Positions 51,268 to 61,422 of a stretch of 64,000 bases of DNA are shown piece by piece. A model generated the notes under the pieces. It had not been told where the DNA came from and ran no database searches. It was given only the letters and a program-made list of their open reading frames with translations. The stretch is from assembly GCA_933822405.4 (NCBI GenBank), contig CAKOGP040000001.1, forward strand, positions 9,083 through 73,082. Reading direction: 5' to 3'. Numbering within the stretch: the stretch's first letter is position 1; each line of letters begins with the position of its first letter. A program made the translations under genes and the position numbers. Source of the stretch: Cylindrotheca closterium (Eukaryota; Bacillariophyta; Bacillariophyceae; Bacillariales; Bacillariaceae).

Positions 51268-53760
51268 ATGTCCGATGTGGAATACTACAAGAAGATGATG
51301 CGTCAAGGCGACACCACCGATTACACCAGTGGCGAGTTCTTGGGAGAGCAAGGAGCTTCGCATCGAACCAAATCACCGTCGTCTATGAGCAAAAAATGGA
51401 CCAAGACCAAGGAACACGTCAACACCGATTGGTTGGGCGCTTCTCCTGGCAAAGCTCGCAAGAGTTATACTGTCAAGGCCATTGTCAAGCCTTCTGTTCA
51501 TGTTTCAGATGACGAAGAAGAAGAAGAGACCAAGGTAGAAGCTGCGCCAACGCCAGCGCCAGTCCCAAAGGAAGAAGACAAACCAGCTGAGGAAGCTGCA
51601 TCACCGCCCTCGCCGACACCTGCTGTTGCCGAGGCAAAGAAGGAAGAAGAAGAAGAAGTAGATCCTGCCGTAGCCAAGTACAAGGCCATGCTTCGTGCGG
51701 GTGATTCGTCTACTGACTATTCGACCAATGAATTCTTGGGCGATCAAGCCCAATCTCATCGCACATCGACGACCAAAAAGAAGTGGGGCAAGCCCATAGA
51801 AAGATCGAACGATGACTGGTTAAGTGCTTCCCCTGGCAAGGCTCGCAAGAGCTATACTGTCAAGGCGGTCAAAAAAGCTGTCCACCATGACAGCGAGGAC
51901 GAAAAGGAAAAGGAGACCGAACCCGTGCAATCATCACCCGTAAAGACTACTACTGCGCCAGTGACAGAACCAGAACCAGAAAAAGAAGAAGACAAAGCAC
52001 CGTCGTCGCCTGTCAAAGCGGCACCCGAGGAGGTGGATCCTGCGATTGCCAAATATAAGGCGATGCTTCGTGCTGGTGATTCGTCTACAGACTATTCGAC
52101 CAACGAATTCTTGGGCGATCAAGCCCAATCCCATCGAACCTCAAAATCACCCAAGAAGTGGGGGAAGCCCATTGAACGCTCTAACGATGACTGGTTGGGT
52201 CCTTCTCCTGGCTCGCGAAAGAGCTATACCATCAAAAAGGTCCACCATGTCCCACCTCCAGACGTTCATTATACTGACGAAGAGGAAGAAGAAAAGCCAA
52301 AGAAGGAAGAATCACCAAAGAAGGAGGAACCTGCTGCTGAACCTGCTCCAAAGGAGGATGATGTCTCATCTCCTGTCGCGGAACAAGAGAGCGCAGCAGA
52401 ACCCACTCCACAGCCAGACGAAAAGAAGGAAGAAGTTGATCCTTCCATTGCCAAGTACAAGGCCATGCTTCGTGCTGGTGATTCGTCTACTGACTATTCG
52501 ACCAACGAATTCTTGGGCGATCAAGCCCAATCCCACCGAACCTCAAAGTCACCCAAGAAGTGGGGCAAGCCCATTGAACGCTCTAACGATGACTGGTTGG
52601 GTCCTTCTCCTGGCTCGCGAAAGAGCTATACCATCAAGTCGAAAAGCACCCCCAAACCAACTCATAATGACGATGATAACGACGAGCCCAAGCAAGTATC
52701 TCCCGCCAAGCATGTCTCTGACATCAAGCCACCCCAATTGCACGACGAGGATGAGGAACCTGCCAAAGAACCAGAAGTGGTGGATCCTTCCATTGCCAAG
52801 TACAAGGCTATGATGCACCGTGACGAGGGAAACGACTATGCTACCAATGAATTCTTGGGAGAGCAGGGCCAAGCGCACAGAGCTGCAAAGTCACCCAAAA
52901 AGAAACATGCGGGCAAGCCCATCGAAAAGTCCAACGATCATTGGATGGGATCAGGTGGCACTGCGCGCAAGAGCTACACCATCAAGGGGAGCAGTACTTC
53001 CTCCAGCAAACCTCCATTCTCTCCGGCAAGTCCAGTCACTACTACAAAAACCCGAGCTAGTTTCTCATCCATGGCTTCTCCTACGATTGCATCTCAAAGA
53101 ATGACTCCCTCATTTGACCATGCAAGCCCAGTGTCGGCCAAGGAGCGAATGGGCACCCGTGCCAGTTTCTCGCATGCCATGACCTCGATGCAGTCTCCCA
53201 AGGTGACCTCTCCAAGAGGCTCCCTTACTCATGAGAGCCCAGTCTCAGAGAAGGAGCGAATGGCGGGCCGTGCGAGTTTCTCGAATGCCTTTGCCAAGTT
53301 CCGAAGCAGTGATACAACCGTACCAGCTGCCTTTGCCCATTCCATCGCCTCCCCCGTCAAGCGTAACTTTCATGTTCCCAAAGAGGCGGTAGAAAGAGAG
53401 AAAGAGGCTCATAGACATGACGACGAGCATCATGAACCCACCATTAAGGAAGGGGAAGAATTGGCAACGGCGGAGGGAGTCTCTGAAGTCCACGAAGATC
53501 ACAAGGAAGAATTTGAGGAGGCACTGCAAATGTTGCAAAAGATCTTTAACCGATTGGACGATCGCGAGCCCAGTTGGAAGCAGATGGATGCCGTCATCAA
53601 GAAAATCCGCAAGGCCACCAATCAAGGTGCTGACATCAAGGCCATTTTGAGTTATTCTATTTCCTCTCTTCAGCATATCGCTGGTCTGCTCTACGACGAA
53701 GATCAAACTGATACCGATGATGTAGTTGAGAAATTGATTGATCTCAACATGCAAATCTAG
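51268..53760 (+). CDS. Five-module acidic repeat protein, unknown function
   Basis: 830 aa, single exon, ATG at 51268. Five ~68-residue modules begin near residues 4, 132, 257, 391 and 506. Each has a Lys/Ala-Tyr-rich start (IAKYKAMLR), GDSSTDYSTNEFLGDQ, S/AHRT, KKW.KPIERSNDDWLG and SPG(K/S)ARKSYT(V/I)K. Acidic Glu/Pro/Lys linkers (about 60 residues) separate them. Residues ~590-690 hold two copies of an ASFS...SPVS(A/E)KERM motif; residues ~740-830 form a separate helical domain (EEALQMLQKIF...LQHIAGLL). The modules match no family I know; the conserved Arg-Lys-Ser-Tyr-Thr and Asp-Trp sites suggest phosphorylation or a cytoskeletal/silica-matrix binding repeat. Confidence 0.9.
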   Translation: MSDVEYYKKMMRQGDTTDYTSGEFLGEQGASHRTKSPSSMSKKWTKTKEHVNTDWLGASPGKARKSYTVKAIVKPSVHVSDDEEEEETKVEAAPTPAPVPKEEDKPAEEAASPPSPTPAVAEAKKEEEEEVDPAVAKYKAMLRAGDSSTDYSTNEFLGDQAQSHRTSTTKKKWGKPIERSNDDWLSASPGKARKSYTVKAVKKAVHHDSEDEKEKETEPVQSSPVKTTTAPVTEPEPEKEEDKAPSSPVKAAPEEVDPAIAKYKAMLRAGDSSTDYSTNEFLGDQAQSHRTSKSPKKWGKPIERSNDDWLGPSPGSRKSYTIKKVHHVPPPDVHYTDEEEEEKPKKEESPKKEEPAAEPAPKEDDVSSPVAEQESAAEPTPQPDEKKEEVDPSIAKYKAMLRAGDSSTDYSTNEFLGDQAQSHRTSKSPKKWGKPIERSNDDWLGPSPGSRKSYTIKSKSTPKPTHNDDDNDEPKQVSPAKHVSDIKPPQLHDEDEEPAKEPEVVDPSIAKYKAMMHRDEGNDYATNEFLGEQGQAHRAAKSPKKKHAGKPIEKSNDHWMGSGGTARKSYTIKGSSTSSSKPPFSPASPVTTTKTRASFSSMASPTIASQRMTPSFDHASPVSAKERMGTRASFSHAMTSMQSPKVTSPRGSLTHESPVSEKERMAGRASFSNAFAKFRSSDTTVPAAFAHSIASPVKRNFHVPKEAVEREKEAHRHDDEHHEPTIKEGEELATAEGVSEVHEDHKEEFEEALQMLQKIFNRLDDREPSWKQMDAVIKKIRKATNQGADIKAILSYSISSLQHIAGLLYDEDQTDTDDVVEKLIDLNMQI
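52063..52637 (+). repeat. Near-identical coding repeats (modules 3 and 4)
   Basis: 52063-52235 and 52465-52637 are 173-nt direct repeats in the five-module gene. By eye only four mismatches separate them, all silent in effect or nearly so, whereas module 2 (51688 onward) is clearly more diverged. This pattern points to recent duplication or gene conversion between modules 3 and 4. Confidence 0.85.
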
Positions 53761-53942
53761 GTAGTTGGTTGGACTTTTAAAATACGGGGGATATGTTCAA
53801 AGTGCAGAATATTTTTTCAAGTGACAGTGACGCATAATAATAATAATAATTAATGCATAATTTTATGTATGTTTGAAGCAGCTAACACTGTGTGGTAGCT
53901 TGGACAATGCTACTGCACTGATGAGAGTAAGGTTGCCGCCTC

Positions 53943-54458
53943 CTAATGCTTGATCTGTCCAGGTACTTTGTTTTCAAGGTCTCCCATGTGCTCTCTCTTG
54001 TAAACTTCGAATCTTTCTGGGGAGTTGTAAACTGCCATGCACTCATTCACTGCTCGTTCTACATGTATCGAATGCGCAACAGATGCGGATTAGTGACAAG
54101 ATGGAAGTGTTTTTTCTTCGAACCGCATACTGCAAAAGAAAACGAACTTACTGAATTCATTGCATCGAAATACCACCATGACGCCTTCATCTTTTGCACA
54201 TGAAGCAAAGGCACTTATTTGCATGTCGCATTTCTGCATAGCATCTGCCTTGAATTCTTTTCTCAATTGGTGCTCCGCAAAATCTAATATCAGCACGATT
54301 CATTCAATGAGTATTCAAGTAAGAAATTGAGGTTTGTTCTGCAATACGATGCATGCTCTTTCCAAAGCCAGCGTTGGCGGAAACTTACTGCGGAAGCTGA
54401 GCCGTCCGTCTCTTCCGAGGTCCTTCATATTACCAGCATCATTCTGAGATTGCGACAT
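53943..54458 (-). CDS. Twin Cx9C protein, CMC1 family (mitochondrial complex IV assembly)
   Basis: Three short exons: 54458-54389, 54283-54152, 54058-53943; introns of 105 and 93 nt (GTAAGT...TATTAG, GTAAGT...ATGTAG), phases 1 and 1; 105 aa. The order is MSQSQND leader, HQLRKEFKADAMQK, then C-DMQISAFAS-C and C-NEFKRAVNE-C: two Cx9C motifs, the second formed across the exon 2/3 junction. This is the coiled-coil-helix-coiled-coil-helix fold of Cmc1/Cmc2-type proteins imported to the intermembrane space by Mia40, which stabilise Cox1/copper delivery to cytochrome oxidase. No single long open frame exists; recognition depends on splicing. Divergent from the eEF1A-like gene (228 bp between ATGs). 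Confidence 0.8.
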
Positions 54459-54686
54459 CGTGTTTGAGAAAGCAGAGTGTACTTTTCTTCCGTTGCTACA
54501 ACACTATTATCGTGTTGTGAGTCTGCGTCATGTGTTCCAAGTCGTTCGCATTTGGTTGGAAGGAGTATCGGCTGACGTACGGACTTGGAGGGAAATTTCG
54601 ATCGATCCGTTCGAATGATGACTGTTTTTCGACAGACAACTCGACCTATATACCGGTAGTATTGCTGAACTTTGCACTCGACGGTG
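54459..54686. promoter_or_regulatory. Bidirectional promoter region, CMC1 and eEF1A-like genes
   Basis: Only 228 bp separate the two divergent ATGs, so both genes must be driven from here. A Y-rich run and ATTCGAATGA-type motif (54612-54620) are visible; no TATA box was identified. Confidence 0.45.
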
Positions 54687-55875
54687 ATGAGCAGATCCAA
54701 GAATCATGTCAACATAGCAGTGATTGGAAGTGAAAGATCAGGTGCGTTCATTGAAATCGACTTTACTTTCATTTTCTTCTCAAGTGCGCTCCCGGAATTG
54801 GGACTACTACTACTTGTTGCATGTTATTTTACATTCTGACAGGCAATCATGTTTCTTCCTTGGCACAGGGAAATCTACATTATGCGGTCATCTATTATAC
54901 CAATGTGGTACATTCGATCATCTTTCAATCGAAAGAAGCAAAGAGGAAGTCAAATCTGCCAAGAGCTCATCCATGAATGAGTTCTCGTATATTGTCAGCT
55001 CGAATCGTTCCAAAGAAGCCCCAAATGGAATGACCGTAGACAATGCCATTCACCAACTAGAAACACCGAATTCAGTATGCACGCTTATTGACACGCCAGG
55101 AAATTTGAAACATAGACAAACAGCGACAGCAGCTCTTGGACAAGCTGATGTAGCGATATTGGTCGTTGATTCTACGGCTGCTGATATTGAAGAGTGCACC
55201 ACGACCACGGTGCCAGATGATTCGAAAGTCAGATTTGGATATGAGGAGATAGCCCAGATCGCACATGATCAAGGGATACGGCAAATGATTGTTGTTCTTA
55301 CCAAACTTGATGATCGAGGCGCACACCTTACGGAAAAGCAATATAGCAATGTGGTCAAGAGTATTGGTTTCTCTCTGGACAAGATTGGCTTTCGACACTC
55401 GCCGTCAAGTACAATAACTACAACAATACCCTTTATCCCACTATCCGGACTGAATGGCGACAATCTCACACATAGATCGCCTGGAATCCCATGGTATGAT
55501 GGTCCCTACCTTATGCAAGCATTGGATGGAATGGAAATTCCAGTTCGAGAATCATTCAAGCAACTTTGGATCCCAATACTGAATGTATGTCAGGTGGAAA
55601 GGATTGGAATAGTTGCGATTGGAACCATTGAGACAGGGACGCTGGAGGTTGGTATGCAAGTAAAGATACTTCCCAATGACGTTTTGGCAAAAGTCGAATC
55701 CATTGAAATGCATCACACAGCTCTTTCCACGGCACAAGCGGGTGATCATGTGGGATTTAATTTAGTATTTAGTGTGGATGACACCACTACGGAAGCAATG
55801 GATATTCGACCAGGGTGCATTGCAACCGATGCTGATGTGTCCTATTCTACCCTTGTGGATCATGGCTATCTGTAG
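54687..55875 (+). CDS. Divergent eEF1A paralogue lacking domain III
   Basis: Two exons: 54687-54741 and 54869-55875 (127-nt intron, GTGCGT...GCACAG, phase 1); 353 aa against about 450 for eEF1A. The P-loop GSERSGKS (14-21) is assembled across the intron. The switch-II motif DAPGH is DTPGN (92-96), so the catalytic His is lost; NKMD is TKLD (162-165); SGLNGDN and a domain II (about 246-340, GTIETGTLEVG, EMHHTALS, AGDHVGFN) are kept. The protein stops right after domain II (RPGCIATD), so the third domain, which contacts tRNA and eEF1B, is absent. A translational role is improbable; such divergent eEF1As coexist with EFL in some diatoms. Confidence 0.85.
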
Positions 55876-56046
55876 AAAGGAAAATGAGTTACAGTAGTTG
55901 ACATTGTTATCCTCATTGCCTAGATTGAAGCTAATTTCAAATTCATTGATTATCCCTTATATGAATCTGTTTCAAAATCTCCAATGCGGCTTGGTAATAA
56001 AATAATGCTTACTACCGTGTCGCGTCGGCCAAAGACCGTAGCCAAA

Positions 56047-57135
56047 CTACACGAGCATACCGTTGCTGTGTTCAAAGTTACTCTGTTGTGATGAATGATC
56101 TGACGATCCCAAGAAGGATGCGATGTATCCCTTTTCCCTATTGATATCATTGAAAATCCCCTCTCCATGATCATCGTGAATACTGCGTCGCCGACCCCTC
56201 CTTGAAAGACGAGCCGATCGAGCTCGTTCCAATGTCGGTGATGTGGGGCCATTGGAGGAGGGCATACGAGCCGATGTGGACCGTTTCAATTTGGGTGAGA
56301 GCTGTGATGGTAGTTGTTCACTCGGAACTTTGGTCGTTGTTGGCGAGGAAACCCTAGCGGAAGTAGATCGTTGCAACGTGGGTGACGTTGGTGCACTGTT
56401 TTTGCTTTTTGAAATACGAGCAGATGTGGATCGTTGCACGGTTCTTGGAGATGATCTTGCTGGCTGCTTGCATACGGCTTTGAGGTGCAGAGGAATGTTT
56501 AGACTGCTCTCACGGCAAACATTCTGCTCTTCCAAAGTAAATCTTGATGCATTTGGATCCTGTCGAAATGATTTGGACTTTCCTTTCAACATTCTCCGCG
56601 CACCACCGTGTCCTGAATGTTTTGAGGTGGTTGGAGAACCGTCACCATGCCATGTCGATGATGTGAGATCGTTGGAGCTGGAGTCTCGCTTTGATGCCTT
56701 TTGTTTAGAGTTGAACGAAAAGACTTTGCGAAGACGTCTTGCTCCTGGAGATCGAACAGAGTTTTTGCGATCGCCGCTTGATGTTTTATTGCGACGTTCC
56801 TTTGATCGGTTTCGACCGGCCTGTTGCATTGGATTTGTTACCCATGAATAGAGTTTGGGATCCTCCGACTTTAACGCAGCATTCAACGAGGTTTGCATAT
56901 TCTGCTTAACCTTGGATCTGTGCCGATGATAAACATTCGAATCGTCGTCCCTCTCCCATTTGGCATTCGGCGAGGAATGATGAGGTTCCAAAGCTTTACT
57001 GTTCAAAACGACAAGAGATCGCGACTGTTTCATTTGACCAGATTTTGATTTTATCAGCAGTCGAGCATCCATCGATGGCGTAATTGAAGACTTCTTCGTC
57101 GTCGGGACGGAATAAAGGCTTTGGACAGTAATCAT
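56047..57135 (-). CDS. Basic, disordered protein with RSTSAR repeats
   Basis: 362 aa from the first in-frame ATG (57133-57135); the frame extends further upstream only from TTG. No TM or folded domain evident. The C-terminal half has four [QKE]R(S/A)(T/R)SAR repeats in Ser/Pro-rich context (QRSTSARIS, LQRSTSARVS, LKRSTSARMP, ERARSARLS), typical of basophilic kinase sites (R-x-x-S). Upstream, CTATTTTAG one base before the ATG could be an acceptor, so a 5' exon may exist. Function unknown. Confidence 0.6.
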   Translation of the reverse strand: MITVQSLYSVPTTKKSSITPSMDARLLIKSKSGQMKQSRSLVVLNSKALEPHHSSPNAKWERDDDSNVYHRHRSKVKQNMQTSLNAALKSEDPKLYSWVTNPMQQAGRNRSKERRNKTSSGDRKNSVRSPGARRLRKVFSFNSKQKASKRDSSSNDLTSSTWHGDGSPTTSKHSGHGGARRMLKGKSKSFRQDPNASRFTLEEQNVCRESSLNIPLHLKAVCKQPARSSPRTVQRSTSARISKSKNSAPTSPTLQRSTSARVSSPTTTKVPSEQLPSQLSPKLKRSTSARMPSSNGPTSPTLERARSARLSRRGRRRSIHDDHGEGIFNDINREKGYIASFLGSSDHSSQQSNFEHSNGMLV

Positions 57136-58079
57136 TCTAAAATAGTTGAGGGCATATGTAAACAACTGTTTGTCTTTGAGATACAAAAGTGTCTGACCCA
57201 GAAACTGGACAGTCCACAAATGTTGTGTGTGAACGAACTATTCGTGTTTTGGTGGTGTATCTATAAATGAGAAAATGTCGTATCAAGACCGACATTCTTT
57301 TAAATAAGTGAAGAAAGGTTAAATAAAGACGTACCAAAATTGCGAAAAGTCCCCGCAATCAAGATTTTGAAAATTGAGATTTATCGCCTGGAGAGTAAAA
57401 TTGGAATATAAAAGCATGTACTGAAACACGCAGAATAAATGGAGGATGGACGGACGATCGTAGTAGCTCGAATTGATATCTGAGGGCTTGCTGGAAACTA
57501 GTGGCAGAGTACATGTATGTACCTGGTACCGTATTACCGAGGTGGATCATATGGTACGACCGTACCAATCGCATTGTATGTTGTTACAGATCCACAGTAG
57601 CTACCGGTACCTGGTACTTGTATAAAAACATGGTGTACATAAAGTAAGTTTGAAGGAGTAAATATCCGTTGCTGTTGTTTGACACACAAGAAATATAAAA
57701 TATCATGACCATTATTTCACGCTTTCGACACCGATATCACCATGATATGACCAAACTAATTCGTGTTTCTAACTATATATATTCATATCCGTAAAAGAGA
57801 TCGATTTGCAGCAATTGACATGCTGACCTATCACCAAATATTTCCAGGTTACATCGTTGATACGACAGTGCCACAAACAATATGAATGCAAAAGAAAAAC
57901 GATGTCAAACTACACTAGGAATAATTCTACTTGCGTAGCAATCCATACAAAAGTGTAAAACATGAGTGTTTTTGTTGATTTTATACTCAGAACGCTATAG
58001 TTTTGCAGCCCTCAGCAAATTAGGGCAAATGCATTTATTGTACAAGGGAGTGTAGTAGGACAATTCACGGGCATGTCGC
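57136..58079. other. Intergenic between two minus-strand genes, GGTACC cluster
   Basis: 944 bp. Contains the promoter side of the RSTSAR gene and the 3' region of EFL. Nested GGTACC/CCGGTACC palindromes occur at 57519-57532 and 57602-57616. No gene. Confidence 0.45.
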
Positions 58080-59553
58080 TTACTCCTTGTTGGTCACACC
58101 AGTGACCTTTCCGAGCATCTTCAATCTGTTGGAGTCCATGACAGCAATACGTCCAAGAGCGGCGCACTTCTCGAAAGGCTCAAGGAAAAGAGGAGCGGTG
58201 GGCTCGAATTCAACCTCGGCATTCTCGAATTGAGAAAGTTCTGGGGGGTTCTCGACCTTGGCACCTCCAGTCTTCTTGGATTGCTTCCACAAGATCTTGG
58301 TCATCTTACAGGCGACCTTGGCGGTACGGGAGAAGACAACTGGACAGTATCCAGGCTTCAAGACACCAGGGTGCTCTTGGACGGCAACCATGGCAGTGAA
58401 AGTCTTGATAGGGGCAAGAGCACCTTCCTTCTCAAGGTAGATGATGTCACCTGGGTTGACCTTCTCGTCCTTGGCAATACCCTTGATAGACATACCGACA
58501 GAGTTTCCTGGTCCGGCAGATTCCAAGACCTTCTTGTGCTGTTCGATGGAGAACATCTTCTTTCCGACAAGTCCAGATGGGACAATTCCGATAACATCTC
58601 CAGGGCGAAGAGTTCCTTGTTCGACGGTACCGCAGATGATTTGACCAACACCCTTAATATTGTAGATGTTGGAAATTGGAAGACGAAGAGGAGCATCGGG
58701 CAAACGCTTGGGGGGAGTGATGAAGTTGTTGAGGCACTCGACAAGGGTGAATCCAGTGACCTTTTGCTTGGGTCCCTTGTTGGCGACCCATCCCTTGTAC
58801 CAGGGGGCCTTGTCGGACTTCTCGACCAAGTTGTCACCGTTGAATCCAGAGTATGGGATGAAAGGGACCTTCTTGGGCTTGAATCCGATCAATTGAAGCA
58901 TCTTAACGAATTCGTCCTTGATTTCGTTGAAACGGTCTTCAGACCAGTTGCAGGCGTCCATCTTGTTGATTCCAACAATGATTTGCTCAACACCGAGCAA
59001 GTAAAGAAGACGGGCGTGTTGACGGGTTTGTCCTTCCTCGACTCCCAACTTGGGGTCAGCCTTGGCAATGGCGGATTCGAATCCACCCTTCTCAGCGGGG
59101 ACAAGAAGAAGACCGACATCAGCAGTGGCAGATCCGGTGATCATGTTCTTGATGTAATCCCTGATAGATAATTAAAAGAAGGAAAAAGTCATCGTCAGAA
59201 AATGTCCACGGCAAGTACGTTTTGACACGTTTCGACTACAAACTACAATCCCGTTTCCGTTGCACTTACTTGTGTCCGGGGGCATCGACAATAGTGTAGT
59301 GGAACTTGTCAGTGAAGAACTCCTTGGTGTTACATTGGATGGTAACTCCACGTTCACGTTCCTCCTTACAGGTGTCAAGGTAGTAGGCGAATCCGAAAGA
59401 GGACTTTCCCTTTTCTTCAGCGACAGCTTGAAGCTTGGTCATCTCACGATCAGAGATTCCTCCTTGCTTGAAGATAAGGTGACCGCAGGTGGTACTCTTA
59501 CCAGCATCGACGTGTCCGCAGACAACAAGAGAAAGATGTTCCTTTTCAGCCAT
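58080..59553 (-). CDS. EFL: Elongation factor-like GTPase EFL, replaces eEF1A in translation
   Basis: Two exons: 59553-59270 and 59160-58080 (109-nt intron, GTAAGT...TATCAG, phase 2); 454 aa. Delivers aminoacyl-tRNA to the ribosome. The EFL type shows in [20 protein letters not shown] (P-loop 13-20), [31 protein letters not shown] (Lys95 across the intron), INKMD, and the domain II/III EFL-style [19 protein letters not shown] and [10 protein letters not shown]. All GTPase motifs and three domains are intact. The coding sequence is unusually G/C-ending with few codons used (strong translational selection), which is why a 313-codon frame is open on its complement. Expect very high expression. 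Confidence 0.95.
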
Positions 59554-60307
59554 GGTTAAAGTTGTTTGTTGACTAGAATCTACCTTTTCAGATATTGTGA
59601 GAAATTGCGGCAACGCATTGCATCATCCATCTTGAGCCTCTTGGGGGCTGTAGTACGTGGCCACGTAAAATTCACGCAGAATCTCTTCGAACCACCGGTT
59701 TTTCTATTCGTACCGTTTGATGCATGATGAACGGTGACGGAGGGCGTGTGTCTGTCCTTCGTTCAACCATGTTTGAGTACAACTTCACCGTAAAATTCAA
59801 CGCGAGACTCACAAACGTATGGCGGGAAACAGGCATGCTTCCACATACACGATTGTTCCCAGTCACGGAACGGAAGCAGTTTTGATGTGTGGGTCATTGT
59901 GGAACATGAATAATGAGTGAGTCGATTCGTATTGCAATGAAATAGGCATGCATGCAACCCATATGTTAAGGTGGTTATAGTGAAGACTGAATATTTCACA
60001 GGTACTTTCAAAGTGTAAGAGTAGTATGAAAGGTTTGGGAGAAATCCATTGTCAATGATTGGATTGGTGTCAAAGGATGATGCATTTTCGATGGTACTCT
60101 CGTAGCCAGCAAGTGACGTTCAAAAATGGGAGAATGCTGCTCACATGCTGTTTGAATGTCCTCAGCACTGTTGGTTCGCTCTATCATCGTTTCGTTTCCA
60201 CGCATGCTATAATGAGTTGAGTTCATCTAATAGCCATAGATTCCGGTCCTTCATCTCCTAGTATGCAGTTCAGTAGTAGTTTTTAAAATATAAGAACTCT
60301 TCTTCGC
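59554..60307. promoter_or_regulatory. EFL upstream region and 3' flank of the TrmH-like gene
   Basis: 754 bp. The highly expressed EFL gene must be driven from its left part. Open frames on the minus strand (59672-60226) have no features and start near the neighbouring genes. No TATA box assigned. Confidence 0.4.
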
Positions 60308-61174
60308 TCAGTAATCTCCCTCATCGTCACCACCTCCAAAGAGATTCTTGGCATTGTCATCTTCTTCCTGTTGCAGCTCTTCCGCCTTTCGCTTTCGTTC
60401 GTTGCGTTTGGCTTCTTGGTTTTCGGGTGCTCCTTTGATAACTTTGAGGACCTTGTACTTTTGTCCCTGGTACGTTTCGGAATGAAAGCCGGCCCAGGAG
60501 GCAAACTCGTGCAAAATCATGGATACGCAAGCTTCTCCAGTGAACCAAGACGTTAGTTTGGGGTTATTTGTAGTCCCATCAGCATTGATGCTTGGTTGTA
60601 ACGCGGCTACGTGTGGTACATGAACAAACTTTTCACAATGTTCCGCCATGCGCAAAGGCAGACCAACAGCTCTCTTGCCAACTACCAAACAAGTGTTCTG
60701 TTGAAATGGACGACAATGGATCGGAAATGATTTGGGCATTTCCTTCTGATCCGAATCGGACGGGTCCGTAGAGACAGCCACAACGGTTTCCGTCTTGGCC
60801 TTCTCGGCATGATGTATTGGTTGTTCCATGGTATGCACCATGTAACCGGATCCTTCATAGGCATTCGCTACTCCTCCCAAGACCCCAATCAGCTGAAATT
60901 TGTGCTCCTTTAAAGTTTCCACCGCTTGCCCATGGGTGGGAAAGGATATCAATTCAACATGTTTGGAGGCTCCGTGCGACCCTTGAACGCTGCAAGTGTC
61001 ATATCCGACCACAAAAATTTGGGCAATGTCAAAGGCGGCGCAACATCGCAGGAGGGGTCCCCAGTTGGTATTCTTTTTGGGGTTTTCTATCAATAGCGTA
61101 ACTTGAGCGTGTGTAGAAGTATCTTTTTCGTCAGTATTGTCGTTATTGCTGGTGTTGGCGGTAGAAGAAGCCAT
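60308..61174 (-). CDS. TrmH/SpoU-family RNA 2'-O-methyltransferase
   Basis: 288 aa, single exon, ATG at 61172-61174. Uses SAM to methylate ribose 2'-OH of tRNA or rRNA. The three SpoU motifs are present in order: N-P-K-K...WGPLLRCCAAF (about 32-46), TCLVVGKRAVGLPL (~170-183), and LTSWFTGEACVSMILHEFASW (~228-248), with the motif-3 Asn of bacterial enzymes changed to Thr/Gly. A Lys/Arg/Glu-rich C-terminus ends in an acidic tail (GGGDDEGDY). There is no targeting peptide. It is divergent from the WDR82-like gene (248 bp between ATGs). Confidence 0.75.
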   Translation of the reverse strand: MASSTANTSNNDNTDEKDTSTHAQVTLLIENPKKNTNWGPLLRCCAAFDIAQIFVVGYDTCSVQGSHGASKHVELISFPTHGQAVETLKEHKFQLIGVLGGVANAYEGSGYMVHTMEQPIHHAEKAKTETVVAVSTDPSDSDQKEMPKSFPIHCRPFQQNTCLVVGKRAVGLPLRMAEHCEKFVHVPHVAALQPSINADGTTNNPKLTSWFTGEACVSMILHEFASWAGFHSETYQGQKYKVLKVIKGAPENQEAKRNERKRKAEELQQEEDDNAKNLFGGGDDEGDY

Positions 61175-61422
61175 GGTTGGGGGGTGGTTGCGTCGGCTAC
61201 TGTACTGTATTACAATGCCAGATGGATGAAAAAGTGATGGGTGTTGTTGTGATTTTGCCGGACACTTTTTCGCGCACGGACACTTTGCTGAATTTACCAA
61301 ACTTTTGAAACTCCAACAGCTGATTGAGATTCAACTAACCTTCTAGTCCTTGTAACTTTTTGTCAACTTGTCATCGTCTACATCCAATAAATCATACATA
61401 TATAGCTCCATAGGCAGTGAAC
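61175..61422. promoter_or_regulatory. Bidirectional promoter region, TrmH-like and WDR82-like genes
   Basis: 248 bp between two divergent ATGs with no other gene; contains ATACATATATAGCTCC (61394-61409), the only TATA-like element seen near a start. Confidence 0.45.

Noticed and set aside
58230..59171. 313-codon open frame on the strand opposite EFL
   Set aside because: It is the complement of a strongly codon-biased gene; such frames open passively. There is no domain, and the real gene is certain.
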